From Pseudomonas paraglycinae (GTDB lineage Bacteria > Pseudomonadota > Gammaproteobacteria > Pseudomonadales > Pseudomonadaceae), in NCBI RefSeq assembly GCF_021601625.1, contig NZ_BQHR01000010.1, forward strand, positions 62,001 through 126,000: a stretch of DNA of 64,000 nt, read 5' to 3'. The notes under the pieces were generated by a model. It worked only from the letters and a program-made list of their open reading frames with translations. It was not told where the DNA came from and did not search any database. The translations under genes and the position numbers were made by a program. Positions 28,317 through 37,445 of this stretch are shown one piece after another. Each line of letters starts with the position of its first letter. The stretch's first letter is position 1.

Positions 28317-30080
28317 TCAGTGCCCCGACGGCTCCTTGTGGTTGTCGAGGGTTTCCAGCAAGGCCACCTGCATCCGCGTGTGCACCCGGATGAACCAGCG
28401 CCAGAGCAGCGCCGCCACGGCGGCCGCGACCACGGCGATCAGCACCAGCAACTTGTTGGTCGGCAAGATACTGGCCGACAAGGCTGCCAACAGCAGGAAA
28501 ATCACCAGCAGCGAGATGATCGGGATCACTTCGGCGATCACCCGGCGCACTCGCTGCGTGTGACGCCCGGCCATTTCCGGCTTCACGCCCATCTCCGCCA
28601 GCAGCATCGACAGCGCCTTGAGCTTGCGATAGGCCGCGATCAGGAACGGCAACGACACCAGCAACGCCCCGCCCCAGATCAACGCCTTCTGCCAGCTAGG
28701 ATCGCTGATCCAGTCCTGCATCCAGATCGAGAGGCGTCCGGCAAAGAAAGCGCCAGCAAAGAAAATCGCGATCACCAGCGCCAGATTGACCCCGACCTGC
28801 AGCAGGATCCGCCGGATCATCGACGCCAGCATCGCGCCCTCACCCTGCGGCTGAATGCTGCGCAGCCATTCGCCGTACATTCCGAACACTCGACCGAGGC
28901 GCTGCGGCATCGCGGCGGACAGCTTGATCGACAGCGGATCGGCAGCCCGGATCAGGTACGGCGTCAGCAACGTGGTAATCACCGAAACCGCCACGGCCAC
29001 CGGATACAGGAAGTTGCTGGTGACCTGCAGGGTCATCCCCAGCGCCGCGATGATGAAAGAAAATTCGCCAATCTGCGAAAGCCCCATCCCGACCCGCAGT
29101 GAGGTGCGTCCGTCATTCCCCGCGATAAACGCCCCGAGGCCGCAGGACAGCATCTTGCCCAGCACCACGGCCACAGTGATCACCGCAATCGGCCACGCGT
29201 ATTGCAGAAGGATCATCGGATCGAGCATCAGGCCGATGGCGACGAAGAAGATCGCACTGAACAGGTCGCGTACCGGCTCGATCAGTCGCTCGATTTTCAG
29301 CAGTTGCCGCGACTCGGCCATGATCGCGCCGATCAGGAACGCCCCGAGCACCATGCTGTACTCGAGTTTGACCACCAGCAGGCAGAAGCCGAAGCACAGC
29401 CCGAGCACGGTGATCAGCAGCATCTCGTTGCTTTCGAATTTCGCCACGTAGGCCAACAGTCGCGGCACCAGCAGAATGCCGATTACCAGCGCGACGATCA
29501 TGAACAGCGAGAGCTTGCCGACCGTGGAAAACACTTCGCCGGAGCTCACCGTGCCGCTGACCGCGATGCTCGACAGCAAGGCGATGATGCCGATGCCGAG
29601 AATGTCCTCGACGATCAGCACGCCGAAGATCAACTGCGCGAAGCGCTCGTTTTTCATCTTCAGGTCGTTGAGCGCCTTGACGATGATGGTGGTCGAGGAA
29701 ATCGCCAGGATCGCGCCGAGGAACAGCGAATCCATGGTGTTCCAGTCGAACCAGCGGCCGATTTCGTAGCCGATCCAGATCATCAGGACAATTTCGAGGA
29801 ACGCCGCGATGAAGGCCGTCGCGCCGACCTTGAACAGCTTGCGCAGGCTGAACTCCAGGCCCAGGCAGAACATTAGGAAAATCACCCCCAGCTCGGCGAG
29901 GGTCTTGATGGTTTCTTCGTCGTGGATCAGGCCGAATGGCGGTGTGTGCGGGCCGATGATGAAACCGGCGACGATGTAGCCGAGTACTACCGGCTGCTTG
30001 AAGCGGTGGAACAGCACGGTCACCACACCTGCGACCAACATGATCACCGCCAGATCCTGAATAAAGCTGATGGCATGCAT
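28317..30080 (-). CDS. Monovalent cation:proton antiporter (KefB/CPA2 type)
   Basis: 587-residue inner-membrane protein. The first ~390 residues form the CPA2 Na+/H+ exchanger domain with about 12 helices (GYIVAGFIIGPH, LGVIFLMFCLGLEFSLRK, SSTTIIVKAL, VEDILGIGIIAL with the essential Asp, SQIGEFSFI). The remaining C-terminal part carries about four more hydrophobic helices and a charged tail instead of the RCK/TrkA-N domain normally found in KefB or KefC. Likely K+ or Na+ efflux coupled to H+. ATG 30080 follows AAGGAG by 8 bases. Confidence 0.87.
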   Translation of the reverse strand: MHAISFIQDLAVIMLVAGVVTVLFHRFKQPVVLGYIVAGFIIGPHTPPFGLIHDEETIKTLAELGVIFLMFCLGLEFSLRKLFKVGATAFIAAFLEIVLMIWIGYEIGRWFDWNTMDSLFLGAILAISSTTIIVKALNDLKMKNERFAQLIFGVLIVEDILGIGIIALLSSIAVSGTVSSGEVFSTVGKLSLFMIVALVIGILLVPRLLAYVAKFESNEMLLITVLGLCFGFCLLVVKLEYSMVLGAFLIGAIMAESRQLLKIERLIEPVRDLFSAIFFVAIGLMLDPMILLQYAWPIAVITVAVVLGKMLSCGLGAFIAGNDGRTSLRVGMGLSQIGEFSFIIAALGMTLQVTSNFLYPVAVAVSVITTLLTPYLIRAADPLSIKLSAAMPQRLGRVFGMYGEWLRSIQPQGEGAMLASMIRRILLQVGVNLALVIAIFFAGAFFAGRLSIWMQDWISDPSWQKALIWGGALLVSLPFLIAAYRKLKALSMLLAEMGVKPEMAGRHTQRVRRVIAEVIPIISLLVIFLLLAALSASILPTNKLLVLIAVVAAAVAALLWRWFIRVHTRMQVALLETLDNHKEPSGH

Positions 30081-30362
30081 GGTGTGGGCTCCTTGAATGA
30101 CGAGGCTCACGCAGGCATGGGAAATGTCTGGGCGAGCTGAGTAAAAATCCGCTTTGGGTGTAGGAGTCGCCCTTGGGAAGGCGCTTTTGCAGGGTAACAC
30201 CGCGACTTCCGGCTGAAAGGCGGTGCAATATATGGAAACAGATCGATTCGGGCGTGACGGCGGCCAGTTGCCTGGCGTCCCGATAACGGTGCTTTTGAAA
30301 AGCGACCAGGCACCCGCAGAGGTGTTTCTTCCAGCAACCCTGCCTTGACCCGTGAGAACGTT

Positions 30363-30845
30363 ATGGAACCCGGAAACGCCCAGCTGTCGATGACGGTACT
30401 GATGACCCCCGACATGGCCAACTTCTCTGGCAATGTCCATGGCGGCACCCTGCTCAAATACCTCGACGAAGTGGCCTACGCCTGCGCCAGCCGTTATGCC
30501 GGCCGCTACGTGGTGACCCTGTCGGTGGATCAGGTGATTTTCCGCGAGCCGATCCATGTCGGCGAACTGGTGACCTTCCTGGCGTCGGTCAACTACACCG
30601 GCAACACCTCGATGGAAGTCGGCATCAAAGTGGTGACCGAGAACATCCGCGAGCGCTCGGTACGCCACACCAACAGCTGCTTCTTCACCATGGTCGCGGT
30701 AGACGATCAGCGCAAACCCGCCGCCGTACCGCCGCTGCAACCACAGAACAGCGAAGACAACCGCCGCTACATGCAGGCGCAACAACGCCGGCAGATCCGT
30801 CAGGAGCTGGAAAAGCGCTATCAGGAAATCAAGGGCGACGCCTGA
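30363..30845 (+). CDS. Acyl-CoA thioesterase (YciA-like hotdog fold)
   Basis: 160-residue single hotdog-domain thioesterase. MTPDMANFSGNVHGGTLLKYLDEVAY contains the catalytic Asn/His-Gly-Gly and Asp (read as GNVHGGTLL then DEVAY), and SVDQVIFREPIHVGEL forms the central strands. It hydrolyses acyl-CoA in the cytoplasm. A charged, Arg/Gln-rich tail (about 125-160) is typical of Pseudomonas members. ATG 30363 has TGAGAA upstream; an in-frame TTG at 30345 is less likely. Confidence 0.9.
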   Translation: MEPGNAQLSMTVLMTPDMANFSGNVHGGTLLKYLDEVAYACASRYAGRYVVTLSVDQVIFREPIHVGELVTFLASVNYTGNTSMEVGIKVVTENIRERSVRHTNSCFFTMVAVDDQRKPAAVPPLQPQNSEDNRRYMQAQQRRQIRQELEKRYQEIKGDA

Positions 30846-30870
30846 GATTTTAGCGATCTGACGACCGCTA

Positions 30871-30930
30871 TCGCGAGCAGGCTCGCTCCCACAGGTGATG
30901 TTTTATCCGTGGGAGCAAGCCTGCTCGCGA
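30871..30930. repeat. REP doublet (REPIN-like)
   Basis: Two inverted copies of the Pseudomonas REP core: TCGCGAGCAGGCTCGCTCCC at 30871-30890 and its near-complement at 30909-30930 (GTGGGAGCAAGCCTGCTCGC...). An 18-bp spacer separates the arms. It lies between the convergent thioesterase and pdxY genes, a usual REP location. Confidence 0.92.
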
Positions 30931-30947
30931 TTGAAGCCGACGCGGTA

Positions 30948-31820
30948 TCAGAGGCTGATCGGCGTGGCTTCGAACTTCACCCGCGGATGCGCAATCCGGT
31001 CTTGCGCCCGCACCAGTTGCAGTTCGTAACTGGCGCAGGCCTGGGTTTCCAGCAGCACTTCATGCACCGCTGCTGCGGTGAATTCAAACGCCGCCACCAG
31101 GCTATCCCCGAGCAGCACGCGCGCCAGAAACAGTCCGGACGTCAGATCGCCCACTCCCACCGGCTGACGCGGAAACGCCAGCAGCGGACGCCGCAGATGC
31201 CAGCTGCCCTCGGCGGTCACCAGCAACATTTCAAAGCCATCCGCCGGTTTGCCCGGATAATCCAGATGTTTGACCAGCACCGCTTTCGGCCCACGAGCCA
31301 GCAGCGCCCGCGCCATCGCCAGGCAATCGAACAGCGACTGCGGTTTGCGTCCGGAGAAGCTGTCCAGCTCCAACTGGTTCGGGCACATGAAGTCCGCAAC
31401 GGCAGCGGCTTCTTCCAGCAGGAAATCACTGACTTCAGCAGGAACGCTGCAGCCCTTTTCCGGATGCCCCATCACCGGGTCGCACAGATAAAGGGCTTTC
31501 GGGTTGGCCGCCTTGATCCGCTCGATGCCACTGAGAATCGCCCGCCCCTGCGCCGCACTGCCGAGATAGCCGGACAGCACGGCGTCGCAATTGCCCAGCT
31601 CACCGATCGCGGCGATGCCTTCGACCAGTTCGGGGATCCGCTGCGGCGCCAGCACTTCGCCGGCCCACTGGCCGTACTGTGTGTGGTTGGAGAACTGCAC
31701 CGTATTGAGCGGCCAGACATTTACCCCGACCCGCTGCATCGGAAAAACCGCAGCGCTGTTGCCGGCGTGGCCGAACACCACATGGGACTGGATGGCGAGC
31801 AGATGAGGCGTACGTTTCAT
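30948..31820 (-). CDS. pdxY: Pyridoxal kinase
   Basis: 290 residues, the usual PdxY length. It phosphorylates pyridoxal to PLP in the vitamin B6 salvage pathway. Ribokinase-fold motifs are visible: [18 protein letters not shown] at the N-terminus, [38 protein letters not shown], and the catalytic [12 protein letters not shown] anion hole with the Asp base. ATG 31820 is used. A MocR/PdxR-type regulator sits 23 kb away, so any link is speculative. Confidence 0.95.
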   Translation of the reverse strand: MKRTPHLLAIQSHVVFGHAGNSAAVFPMQRVGVNVWPLNTVQFSNHTQYGQWAGEVLAPQRIPELVEGIAAIGELGNCDAVLSGYLGSAAQGRAILSGIERIKAANPKALYLCDPVMGHPEKGCSVPAEVSDFLLEEAAAVADFMCPNQLELDSFSGRKPQSLFDCLAMARALLARGPKAVLVKHLDYPGKPADGFEMLLVTAEGSWHLRRPLLAFPRQPVGVGDLTSGLFLARVLLGDSLVAAFEFTAAAVHEVLLETQACASYELQLVRAQDRIAHPRVKFEATPISL

Positions 31821-31937
31821 TCGGGTTTTTCCGTAAAACGATTGAAATTCAAGCCGCGCAGTATGCGACGAAACGCAGCCTGTACGACAGACCGGCGACG
31901 CAGTTAAGCTGACGCCATCATTTGGAGTTTCGTGTTG

Positions 31938-32351
31938 ATGCTCACCCTGGAAAACATTTTCGTGCTGATGCTGTTCGCCGTCGCCGGTGCGTGGCTCTGG
32001 CACAACCACGGCTTGCGCGAGCGGGCGCTGGAGCGGGTCAAACAGCATTGCGTGAATGTCGGCGTCGAGTTGCTCGACGGTAACGTGGCACTGAAGAAGA
32101 TCGGCCTGATCAAGGACGCCAGCGGTCGGCGACGTCTGGCCCGGGTCTACAATTTCGAATTTACCGTGACCGGCGAAACCCGACACAACGGCACCATCAC
32201 TCAATTCGGCGCGCACAGCGCGCAGATTGAACTGGCGCCCTACCCGGCACCATTTGATGACACGCCGCCCGTAGTGGAAGTGACCAAGCCGCGTGGTGAA
32301 GTGATCGAGCTGAGCCAGTGGCGTCAGGAACACACCAAGTGGAAGCCTTGA
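31938..32351 (+). CDS. DUF3301 domain protein
   Basis: 137 residues: one N-terminal membrane helix ([22 protein letters not shown]) followed by a soluble domain with [27 protein letters not shown] and a basic [16 protein letters not shown] strand, the DUF3301 pattern. Function unknown. GGAG at 31924-31927 is 10 bases from ATG 31938; upstream GTG 31932 and TTG 31935 are possible starts. It converges on the GTPase gene with no gap. Confidence 0.8.
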   Translation: MLTLENIFVLMLFAVAGAWLWHNHGLRERALERVKQHCVNVGVELLDGNVALKKIGLIKDASGRRRLARVYNFEFTVTGETRHNGTITQFGAHSAQIELAPYPAPFDDTPPVVEVTKPRGEVIELSQWRQEHTKWKP

Positions 32352-32352
32352 A

Positions 32353-33324
32353 TCAGCCCGTCTGAAGCCGACACCAGGCCAGCCCAGCCTGTAATTCACT
32401 GACTGCCTGCGGTTCGTCGAAAATCAGCTCGATCCGGGAATCCTTGCGCCATTCACTGGGCACCCAACTGAGCTCGGCATTGTCCAGCGCATTGGCTGAC
32501 TGCCAGCCTTCCGGGCTCTGAATCACCAGTTTGGCCCGGCGCCAGTCCAGGCTTTTCAGCCATCGGGTTATCCCCGACACGTCGAACACCTGGCTCGGAT
32601 GCCAGCGCCAACCGATGCTCCAACCACTCTCCTGCGCCTGGCTCAGGCAGATCGGCAATGCCGGATCGCTCCAGATGGCCGGCATCTGCGCCAGCCCTTG
32701 GGGGACGATCAACTTATCCACACCTGCTTGCGCCTGCACCTCCAGACCTGGCAACTCGCTCAGCGGCAACATCGCCTGCTGCGTCCAGATCAATCGTACA
32801 GACGGCAACTGTCTGGTGATTAGTTCACGCGAGGGCTCGTCGAGGCTTTCTGCTTTGTTCAACAGCAGCAAGCCTGCGCTGGACAAGGTTTCCTGCTGCG
32901 CGTCCGGCAGCGGTTTGCCCGCGACGAGGGCCTGGGCGTCCAGCACCAGCACGCAAGGTTGTACGGCGAGAACGCCTTGCCACGGTGCCTCGTTCAGCTG
33001 CTTCAGCAACTGCGCCGGATGCCCGAGCCCCGAGGGCTCGATGAACAGGCGATCCGGCCGCGCTTTGCGCAACAAACGCCCCAGGCCAATCTGGAACGGC
33101 GCACCGTTCACGCAACACAAACAGCCCCCGGCCACTTCGCCCAGTGCGATACCATCGGCGTCGCGGGTCAACAGCGCAGCGTCGAGCCCGATCTGGCCGA
33201 ACTCGTTGATCAGCACCGCCCAGCGCTCGCCCGCCGGTCGCTGGGCCATGAGATGGCGGATCAGGCTGGTCTTGCCCGCGCCCAAGGGGCCGGCGATGAC
33301 GTGGGTGGGAATGTTCTGCAACAT
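32353..33324 (-). CDS. COG0523 (CobW-like) metal GTPase
   Basis: 323-residue G3E GTPase: Walker A GPLGAGKT (about residues 12-19), the metal-binding CxCC motif as GGCLCC (Cys68, Cys70, Cys71), [10 protein letters not shown] (switch/Walker B region) and NKAE (G4). The C-terminal CobW_C domain is short (about 220-323). It belongs to the COG0523 family of putative metal chaperones, and corresponds in position to the second GTPase of the P. aeruginosa zinc cluster (PA5535). ATG 33324 lies only 25 bp from the divergent start at 33350, so its promoter must sit within the neighbouring gene. Confidence 0.85.
   Translation of the reverse strand: MLQNIPTHVIAGPLGAGKTSLIRHLMAQRPAGERWAVLINEFGQIGLDAALLTRDADGIALGEVAGGCLCCVNGAPFQIGLGRLLRKARPDRLFIEPSGLGHPAQLLKQLNEAPWQGVLAVQPCVLVLDAQALVAGKPLPDAQQETLSSAGLLLLNKAESLDEPSRELITRQLPSVRLIWTQQAMLPLSELPGLEVQAQAGVDKLIVPQGLAQMPAIWSDPALPICLSQAQESGWSIGWRWHPSQVFDVSGITRWLKSLDWRRAKLVIQSPEGWQSANALDNAELSWVPSEWRKDSRIELIFDEPQAVSELQAGLAWCRLQTG
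32714..32722. other. Isolated DnaA-box 9-mer
   Basis: A single TTATCCACA inside the CobW-like gene. It is the only perfect DnaA-box match I noticed outside the 7920-8022 cluster. Confidence 0.3.
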
Positions 33325-33349
33325 GATCAAGGTTTTCTGGAGGTCGAAG

Positions 33350-33706
33350 ATGCGGTGGATGGGATGGTGGTTGCTGCTGACGCTGGTGTCGGGCAAGGCG
33401 TTGGCCCAGGCCTGCGTGGTGCACAGTCAGGCGGAGCGGCTCGACGTGAAAGTCTGCCAGCAGAACCGCAACATCCCGGAAAAACTGTTCAACGACGGCT
33501 TCTGCCAGCCGACCCTGGCCGGGCAGAAAGTCGAGGTTCAATACGTCGGCCAGTGCCCCGCCGGCGCATTCGGCGTGTGCAGCAACGCGCAAGTCGCCAA
33601 TATGCCTTATCGCCAGGATATCCACTATTACGGCGTGGCCACCGATGCGGCGTATTTGCAGCCCTATTGCGAGGCCCAGGGCCAGGGGAAATGGCTCAAG
33701 CCCTGA
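33350..33706 (+). CDS. Small Cys-containing periplasmic protein (PA5534-like)
   Basis: 118 residues with a Sec signal peptide (MRWMGWWLLLTLVSGKALAQ, cleaved near residue 20) and a mature part containing six Cys (CVVH, KVCQQ, FCQPT, QCPAG, VCSNA, YCEAQ), likely disulfide-bonded in the periplasm. It is not recognised as a named domain. Its place beside a COG0523 GTPase resembles PA5534 of P. aeruginosa. GGAGG at 33338-33342 precedes ATG 33350. Function unknown. Confidence 0.7.
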   Translation: MRWMGWWLLLTLVSGKALAQACVVHSQAERLDVKVCQQNRNIPEKLFNDGFCQPTLAGQKVEVQYVGQCPAGAFGVCSNAQVANMPYRQDIHYYGVATDAAYLQPYCEAQGQGKWLKP

Positions 33707-33710
33707 GGCG

Positions 33711-34361
33711 CTATCCGAGCCAGTCGAGGGTCAGCATCAGCCGCCGCTCTCCCGGCGCCGGTTGCGGCGAGCGATGGATCAGCCCGAAACCTTCGTTGCC
33801 GTGCCATTTCTCGCCCTTTAGCAACGCCACTTCGCCCCGATTCAATTGCTGAATCCGTGAAGTTTCCTGCGGCTCGGCTTGCGGCTGTCCCAGTTGCCGA
33901 CGGTCCATTTCCCCTTCCCTGAGCCATTCGCTGCCAACGCCTGAATAGGTCGTGATCAACCGCACCGGCACATGATCGACGTGAAAACGCGGACACATGG
34001 CCTTGTCCAATACCCGCAGGCGCAAGCCGATCCGCCGCGCGCCCAGCAGGCAGGCGAAGGCACTGACCAGCCATTTCAGATCGGCGATAAATCCTTCGTA
34101 GCCTTCCAGATCGCGAAAGCCGCTGGCCAGTCCCGTGAGATCCGGTTCTGCGTCTTCGTCCGGCAATTCCAGGCACAGCGCCTCGGCGTAAGGTTCGTTC
34201 AGAGACAACAATAAGTCCGCGAACACGGCAATGTGCAGCGGAAGCTGTCGTTGCCAGACCGCGAGGTTGGTCTCATCGTCAAGAATGTCCGCCAGCGCCT
34301 GCGGGGTCTGGCCGAGCGATTGATGACGTGTACTGCCTGGCAGCGGTTTCAGGGCGAGCAT
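33711..34361 (-). CDS. DUF1826 domain protein
   Basis: 216-residue soluble protein of the DUF1826 family, found almost always next to zinc-responsive COG0523 GTPases. Conserved segments are CPRFHVDHVPVRLITTYSG (His-x-Asp-His arrangement suggestive of a metal site), GSEWL, GEVALLKGEKW and GLIHRSP. The pattern resembles an oxygenase-like jelly roll, but this is inference. ATG 34361 overlaps the zigA stop (TGATG), so it is cotranscribed and translationally coupled with zigA. Confidence 0.85.
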   Translation of the reverse strand: MLALKPLPGSTRHQSLGQTPQALADILDDETNLAVWQRQLPLHIAVFADLLLSLNEPYAEALCLELPDEDAEPDLTGLASGFRDLEGYEGFIADLKWLVSAFACLLGARRIGLRLRVLDKAMCPRFHVDHVPVRLITTYSGVGSEWLREGEMDRRQLGQPQAEPQETSRIQQLNRGEVALLKGEKWHGNEGFGLIHRSPQPAPGERRLMLTLDWLG

Positions 34362-35566
34362 CAGGCCACCTCGTCGTGCCAGGAGCCAAAAGGATCGCGC
34401 AGTTGTAGCCAGCCTTGAGTACCGAGCGCCATTTCGTCATCGGTCAGCAGGCAATTATCGAGTTCCGACGACAGCTGTGCGAAATCGATGTTCTGCCCGA
34501 TAAACACCAGCTCCTGGCGACAATCGCCTACGCTGGCGATCCAGTTTTCCATGATCGCGGCGGTACTTTCCTGATCCTGCGGCCACTGTTCCTTTGGCAC
34601 GAAGCGCCACCAGCGCCCGGCGAAACCGTGGCGCATCAGGCCACCTGCCTGGGACCAGCTACCGGCGTCGGTGGGTTTGCTGGCCAGCCAGAAAAAGCCT
34701 TTGGAGCGCAGCAATTTGCCGTTTACCCAAGGACGATCGATGAAGTCGAAGAAACGCTGTGGATGAAAGGGCCGGCGCGCCCGATAAGCCGTCGATGCGA
34801 TGCCGTACTCCTCGGTTTCTGGCACATGTTCGCCACGCAGTTCCTGTAGCCAGCCCGGGGCCTGGGCGGCCTTTTCGAAGTCGAAGCGACCGGTACTGAG
34901 AATCTTCGCCAGCGGTACTTCACCCATGACCATCGGGATGATCTCAGCCTGAGCATTGAGGCGTCTGAGAATGGCCATCAACTCCTCCCGCTCGCGGCTG
35001 CTGATCAAGTCGATCTTGCTGATCAACAGGACGTCGGCGAACTCGATCTGTTCGATCAGCAGATCGGTGATCGAGCGCTCATCTTCTTCACCGAGGAATT
35101 CACCACGAGAGGCGAGATTTTCAGCGGCCTGGTAGTCCGGCAGGAAATTCATACCGTCGACTACAGTGACCATGGTATCGAGCCGAGCGATGTCGGCGAG
35201 GCTTTGCCCCTCCTCATCACGAAAGGTGAATGTCTCGGCCACGGGTAACGGCTCGGAGATTCCCGTGGATTCGATCAACAAGTAATCGAAACGGCCTTCA
35301 CGAGCCAGCTGGCTGACCTCTTCAAGCAGGTCTTCGCGTAACGTACAGCAGATACAGCCATTGCTCATCTCGACGAGCTTCTCTTCTGCACGATTCAGGC
35401 TGACATCACGCTGGACTTCGCCGCCATCGATGTTGATCTCGCTCATATCGTTAACGATAACGGCCACGCGCAGATCGTCTCTGTTACGTAGTACGTAATT
35501 CAAAAGTGTACTTTTTCCGGCGCCGAGAAAGCCGGACAAAACGGTCACGGGAAGTCGGGAAGACAT
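34361..35566 (-). CDS. zigA: Zinc metallochaperone GTPase ZigA
   Basis: 401-residue COG0523 G3E GTPase of the ZigA/ZagA type. Walker [10 protein letters not shown] (residues 12-20), CxCC motif CICC (Cys71, Cys73, Cys74), [14 protein letters not shown] (Walker B/switch), and SKIDL (G4). The long C-terminal CobW_C domain has [11 protein letters not shown] and ends with [13 protein letters not shown]. The family is thought to deliver zinc to client enzymes during zinc starvation. A 15-bp Zur box lies 132 bp upstream of ATG 35566, and DUF1826 follows in the same transcript. Confidence 0.92.
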   Translation of the reverse strand: MSSRLPVTVLSGFLGAGKSTLLNYVLRNRDDLRVAVIVNDMSEINIDGGEVQRDVSLNRAEEKLVEMSNGCICCTLREDLLEEVSQLAREGRFDYLLIESTGISEPLPVAETFTFRDEEGQSLADIARLDTMVTVVDGMNFLPDYQAAENLASRGEFLGEEDERSITDLLIEQIEFADVLLISKIDLISSREREELMAILRRLNAQAEIIPMVMGEVPLAKILSTGRFDFEKAAQAPGWLQELRGEHVPETEEYGIASTAYRARRPFHPQRFFDFIDRPWVNGKLLRSKGFFWLASKPTDAGSWSQAGGLMRHGFAGRWWRFVPKEQWPQDQESTAAIMENWIASVGDCRQELVFIGQNIDFAQLSSELDNCLLTDDEMALGTQGWLQLRDPFGSWHDEVA

Positions 35567-35697
35567 TGGATAAACCTCATCAGACGGTCGCTAAACAGCG
35601 CTGGAGGCTCTCGGGGACCTGCGTTCTTGGGCTTCGATGAGATCACCAGGGAAGCGGACGCTTGAAATGGAAGCCACGGAAAGCCTTGTCCGATTAA

Positions 35698-35712
35698 TGT
35701 TATAGTATAACA
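35698..35712. promoter_or_regulatory. Zur box upstream of zigA
   Basis: TGTTATA-G-TATAACA, a perfect 15-bp palindrome matching the gammaproteobacterial Zur consensus. It lies 132 bp upstream of zigA (minus strand) and 79 bp upstream of the secreted-protein gene on the plus strand, so it may serve both. Confidence 0.88.
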
Positions 35713-35790
35713 ACAAAATCAATCCACTCTCTTCTTGCCCAAAGTGACAAAGGGCCCGAAGCTGTAATCAGATCGCCGCCGAGTTACGTC

Positions 35791-36165
35791 ATGAAAACCG
35801 CGTTGAAATACTCGTTTATCTGCCTGGCATTGCTGACGCTGACTGCCGAAGCACAAGTGCCGGGGCTCGCCAATTGCACGCGCAGCGCGAACCTTCTGGC
35901 GTGCATCGATGGCAACGGCAACGCCTATAGCGTCAACACGGTCGGCAGCACGATTTACCTGCGCGGATTCGAGAAAGCGGGCAACCGCTACTGGGCACAA
36001 ACCAACAGCCGCTACGGGCAACTGACCTTTTTCACCGGCATCGCTTCCGATGGGGAAGCCTGGGTTGGCTACAACCGCCGCGTGGGCTGGACGACGATCA
36101 ATCGGTTCTCCAGCTCAGGCGGCAGCAGTGCGAAGTTCACCTGCAGCCGGATCACTGGCTGCTAA
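35791..36165 (+). CDS. Small secreted protein of unknown function next to the Zur box
   Basis: 124 residues with a Sec signal peptide (about 1-22, ending AEA-QVPG) and a mature ~100-residue domain with two Cys near the start (NCTRSANLLACID), a beta-rich core (GNAYSVNTVGSTIYLRGF, YGQLTFFTGIASDGEAWVG) and two Cys at the end (FTCSRITGC), suggesting two disulfides. No named family recognised. Ribosome site is weak. It runs rightward from the Zur box and its last 4 bases overlap the convergent amidase gene. Confidence 0.65.
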   Translation: MKTALKYSFICLALLTLTAEAQVPGLANCTRSANLLACIDGNGNAYSVNTVGSTIYLRGFEKAGNRYWAQTNSRYGQLTFFTGIASDGEAWVGYNRRVGWTTINRFSSSGGSSAKFTCSRITGC

Positions 36166-37361
36166 ACCGGCGATCCTTTCTGCTCTTGTTGCCAGGCCAT
36201 GTAGCTGTCGACAGGCGGATTCTTCTGGAAGTAGCGCTGCAAGCCCTCAAACAAACCGTCTGCCACGGCTTGCTGATGACGCGCCGTCACCAGGCGCTGA
36301 CTGTCCCGTGCGTTGGAAATGAAACCGGTTTCCACCAGGATTGACGGCACATCCGGCGATTTCAGAACGGCAAATCCAGCCTGTTCCACGCGCTTTTGGT
36401 GTAGCGTGGTGATGCCGGCCAAGCTGCCCAGCATTGTGCTTCCGAGTTGCAAACTGGCGGCGATGGTTGCGTTCATCGACATATCGAGGATCACGCCAGC
36501 GAGCATCGGATCCTTGTCCTTGAGATTGAGCAGGCTGGTGGCGCCAAGCAGATCCACACCGTTCTCACGCTGCGCCATGAACCGCGCGGTCGCGGATGTT
36601 GCGCCGCCTTCGGACAGGCAATACACCGACGCGCCAGAGGCGGTCAGACGCGGTGCAGCATCGGCGTGCACCGAGATGAACATATCGGCCTTGTGCTGAC
36701 GCGCAATCTCCACACGCTTGCGCAACGGGACGAAGAAATCGTCGTTACGAACCAGCTTCACATCAAATCCTTTCTCTCGTTTAAGCCGACGTGCGAGTAG
36801 TTGTGCAATAGACAAAACCACATCTTTTTCCCGCTCGCCTTTGGCGCCGATTGCACCCGGATCTTTTCCGCCATGACCAGGGTCGACCACCACCATGATG
36901 TCGCGCTTGGGGTGGGATTTTTCCTGGGGTGTTTCACGTGGAACGCTCGGAGGCAGCCCCGATGATGCGCTCATCAAGTCCAAAACCAGGCGATGTCCTT
37001 GCCCATCTTGAGGCGCCAACAAAAATGAGTTGAGCTGAACCGGGCTGCTTAGATCCAGCACGATCCGGGTGTTCCCTTGGCCAAAATGGCCGGAGCGGAT
37101 CGAATGAATGGGGGTGCCGGATAACGCCAACTGGCTGAAATCCCCACTCAGGCTGGCGCCGCTCAAATCGATGATCAACCGCTCCGGCGCACTCAAGGTG
37201 AAGGTCTTGTAGCTCACAGGACCACTCAGATCGAACACCAGCCGAAGCTTGTCATCCGAACGCCAAAGCCGCGCATTGCGTATCTGCGTGGCGGACACCG
37301 AAAAAGGCAAAACAAAGGCCGCGCTGGCCAGCATCAGGTTGAGCAAGTGGCGTCTGTGCAT
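36162..37361 (-). CDS. amiA: Periplasmic N-acetylmuramoyl-L-alanine amidase (AmiC/AmiA-like)
   Basis: 399 residues: signal peptide (about 1-24, with RRHLLNLMLA suggesting possible Tat export), AMIN domain (about 25-130, cell-wall targeting), and Amidase_3 domain (about 155-385) with Zn ligands in VVDPGHGGKDPGA, the Glu of KGEREKDVV, and ISVHADAAP, plus the catalytic ILVETGFISN. It cleaves peptide stems from murein at septa. In P. aeruginosa the equivalent PA5538 is a second, zinc-starvation-linked amidase next to folE2. The promoter region it shares with folE2 contains a Zur box. Confidence 0.9.
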   Translation of the reverse strand: MHRRHLLNLMLASAAFVLPFSVSATQIRNARLWRSDDKLRLVFDLSGPVSYKTFTLSAPERLIIDLSGASLSGDFSQLALSGTPIHSIRSGHFGQGNTRIVLDLSSPVQLNSFLLAPQDGQGHRLVLDLMSASSGLPPSVPRETPQEKSHPKRDIMVVVDPGHGGKDPGAIGAKGEREKDVVLSIAQLLARRLKREKGFDVKLVRNDDFFVPLRKRVEIARQHKADMFISVHADAAPRLTASGASVYCLSEGGATSATARFMAQRENGVDLLGATSLLNLKDKDPMLAGVILDMSMNATIAASLQLGSTMLGSLAGITTLHQKRVEQAGFAVLKSPDVPSILVETGFISNARDSQRLVTARHQQAVADGLFEGLQRYFQKNPPVDSYMAWQQEQKGSPV

Positions 37362-37400
37362 ATGAAAGCCTGTTCATGAAAAAGGCATCGTGGTTTGAAT

Positions 37401-37415
37401 TGTTATAATGTAACA
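37401..37415. promoter_or_regulatory. Zur box between amiA and folE2
   Basis: TGTTATA-A-TGTAACA, one position off a perfect Zur palindrome. It lies 40 bp from the amiA start and 31 bp from the folE2 start, well placed to control both divergent transcripts. Confidence 0.85.
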
Positions 37416-37445
37416 TTAAATTCAATCACCATGATGGAACTGCTC

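Noticed and set aside
32714-32722. Functional significance of the single DnaA box in the CobW-like gene
   Set aside because: One isolated 9-mer in 64 kb is about what chance predicts.
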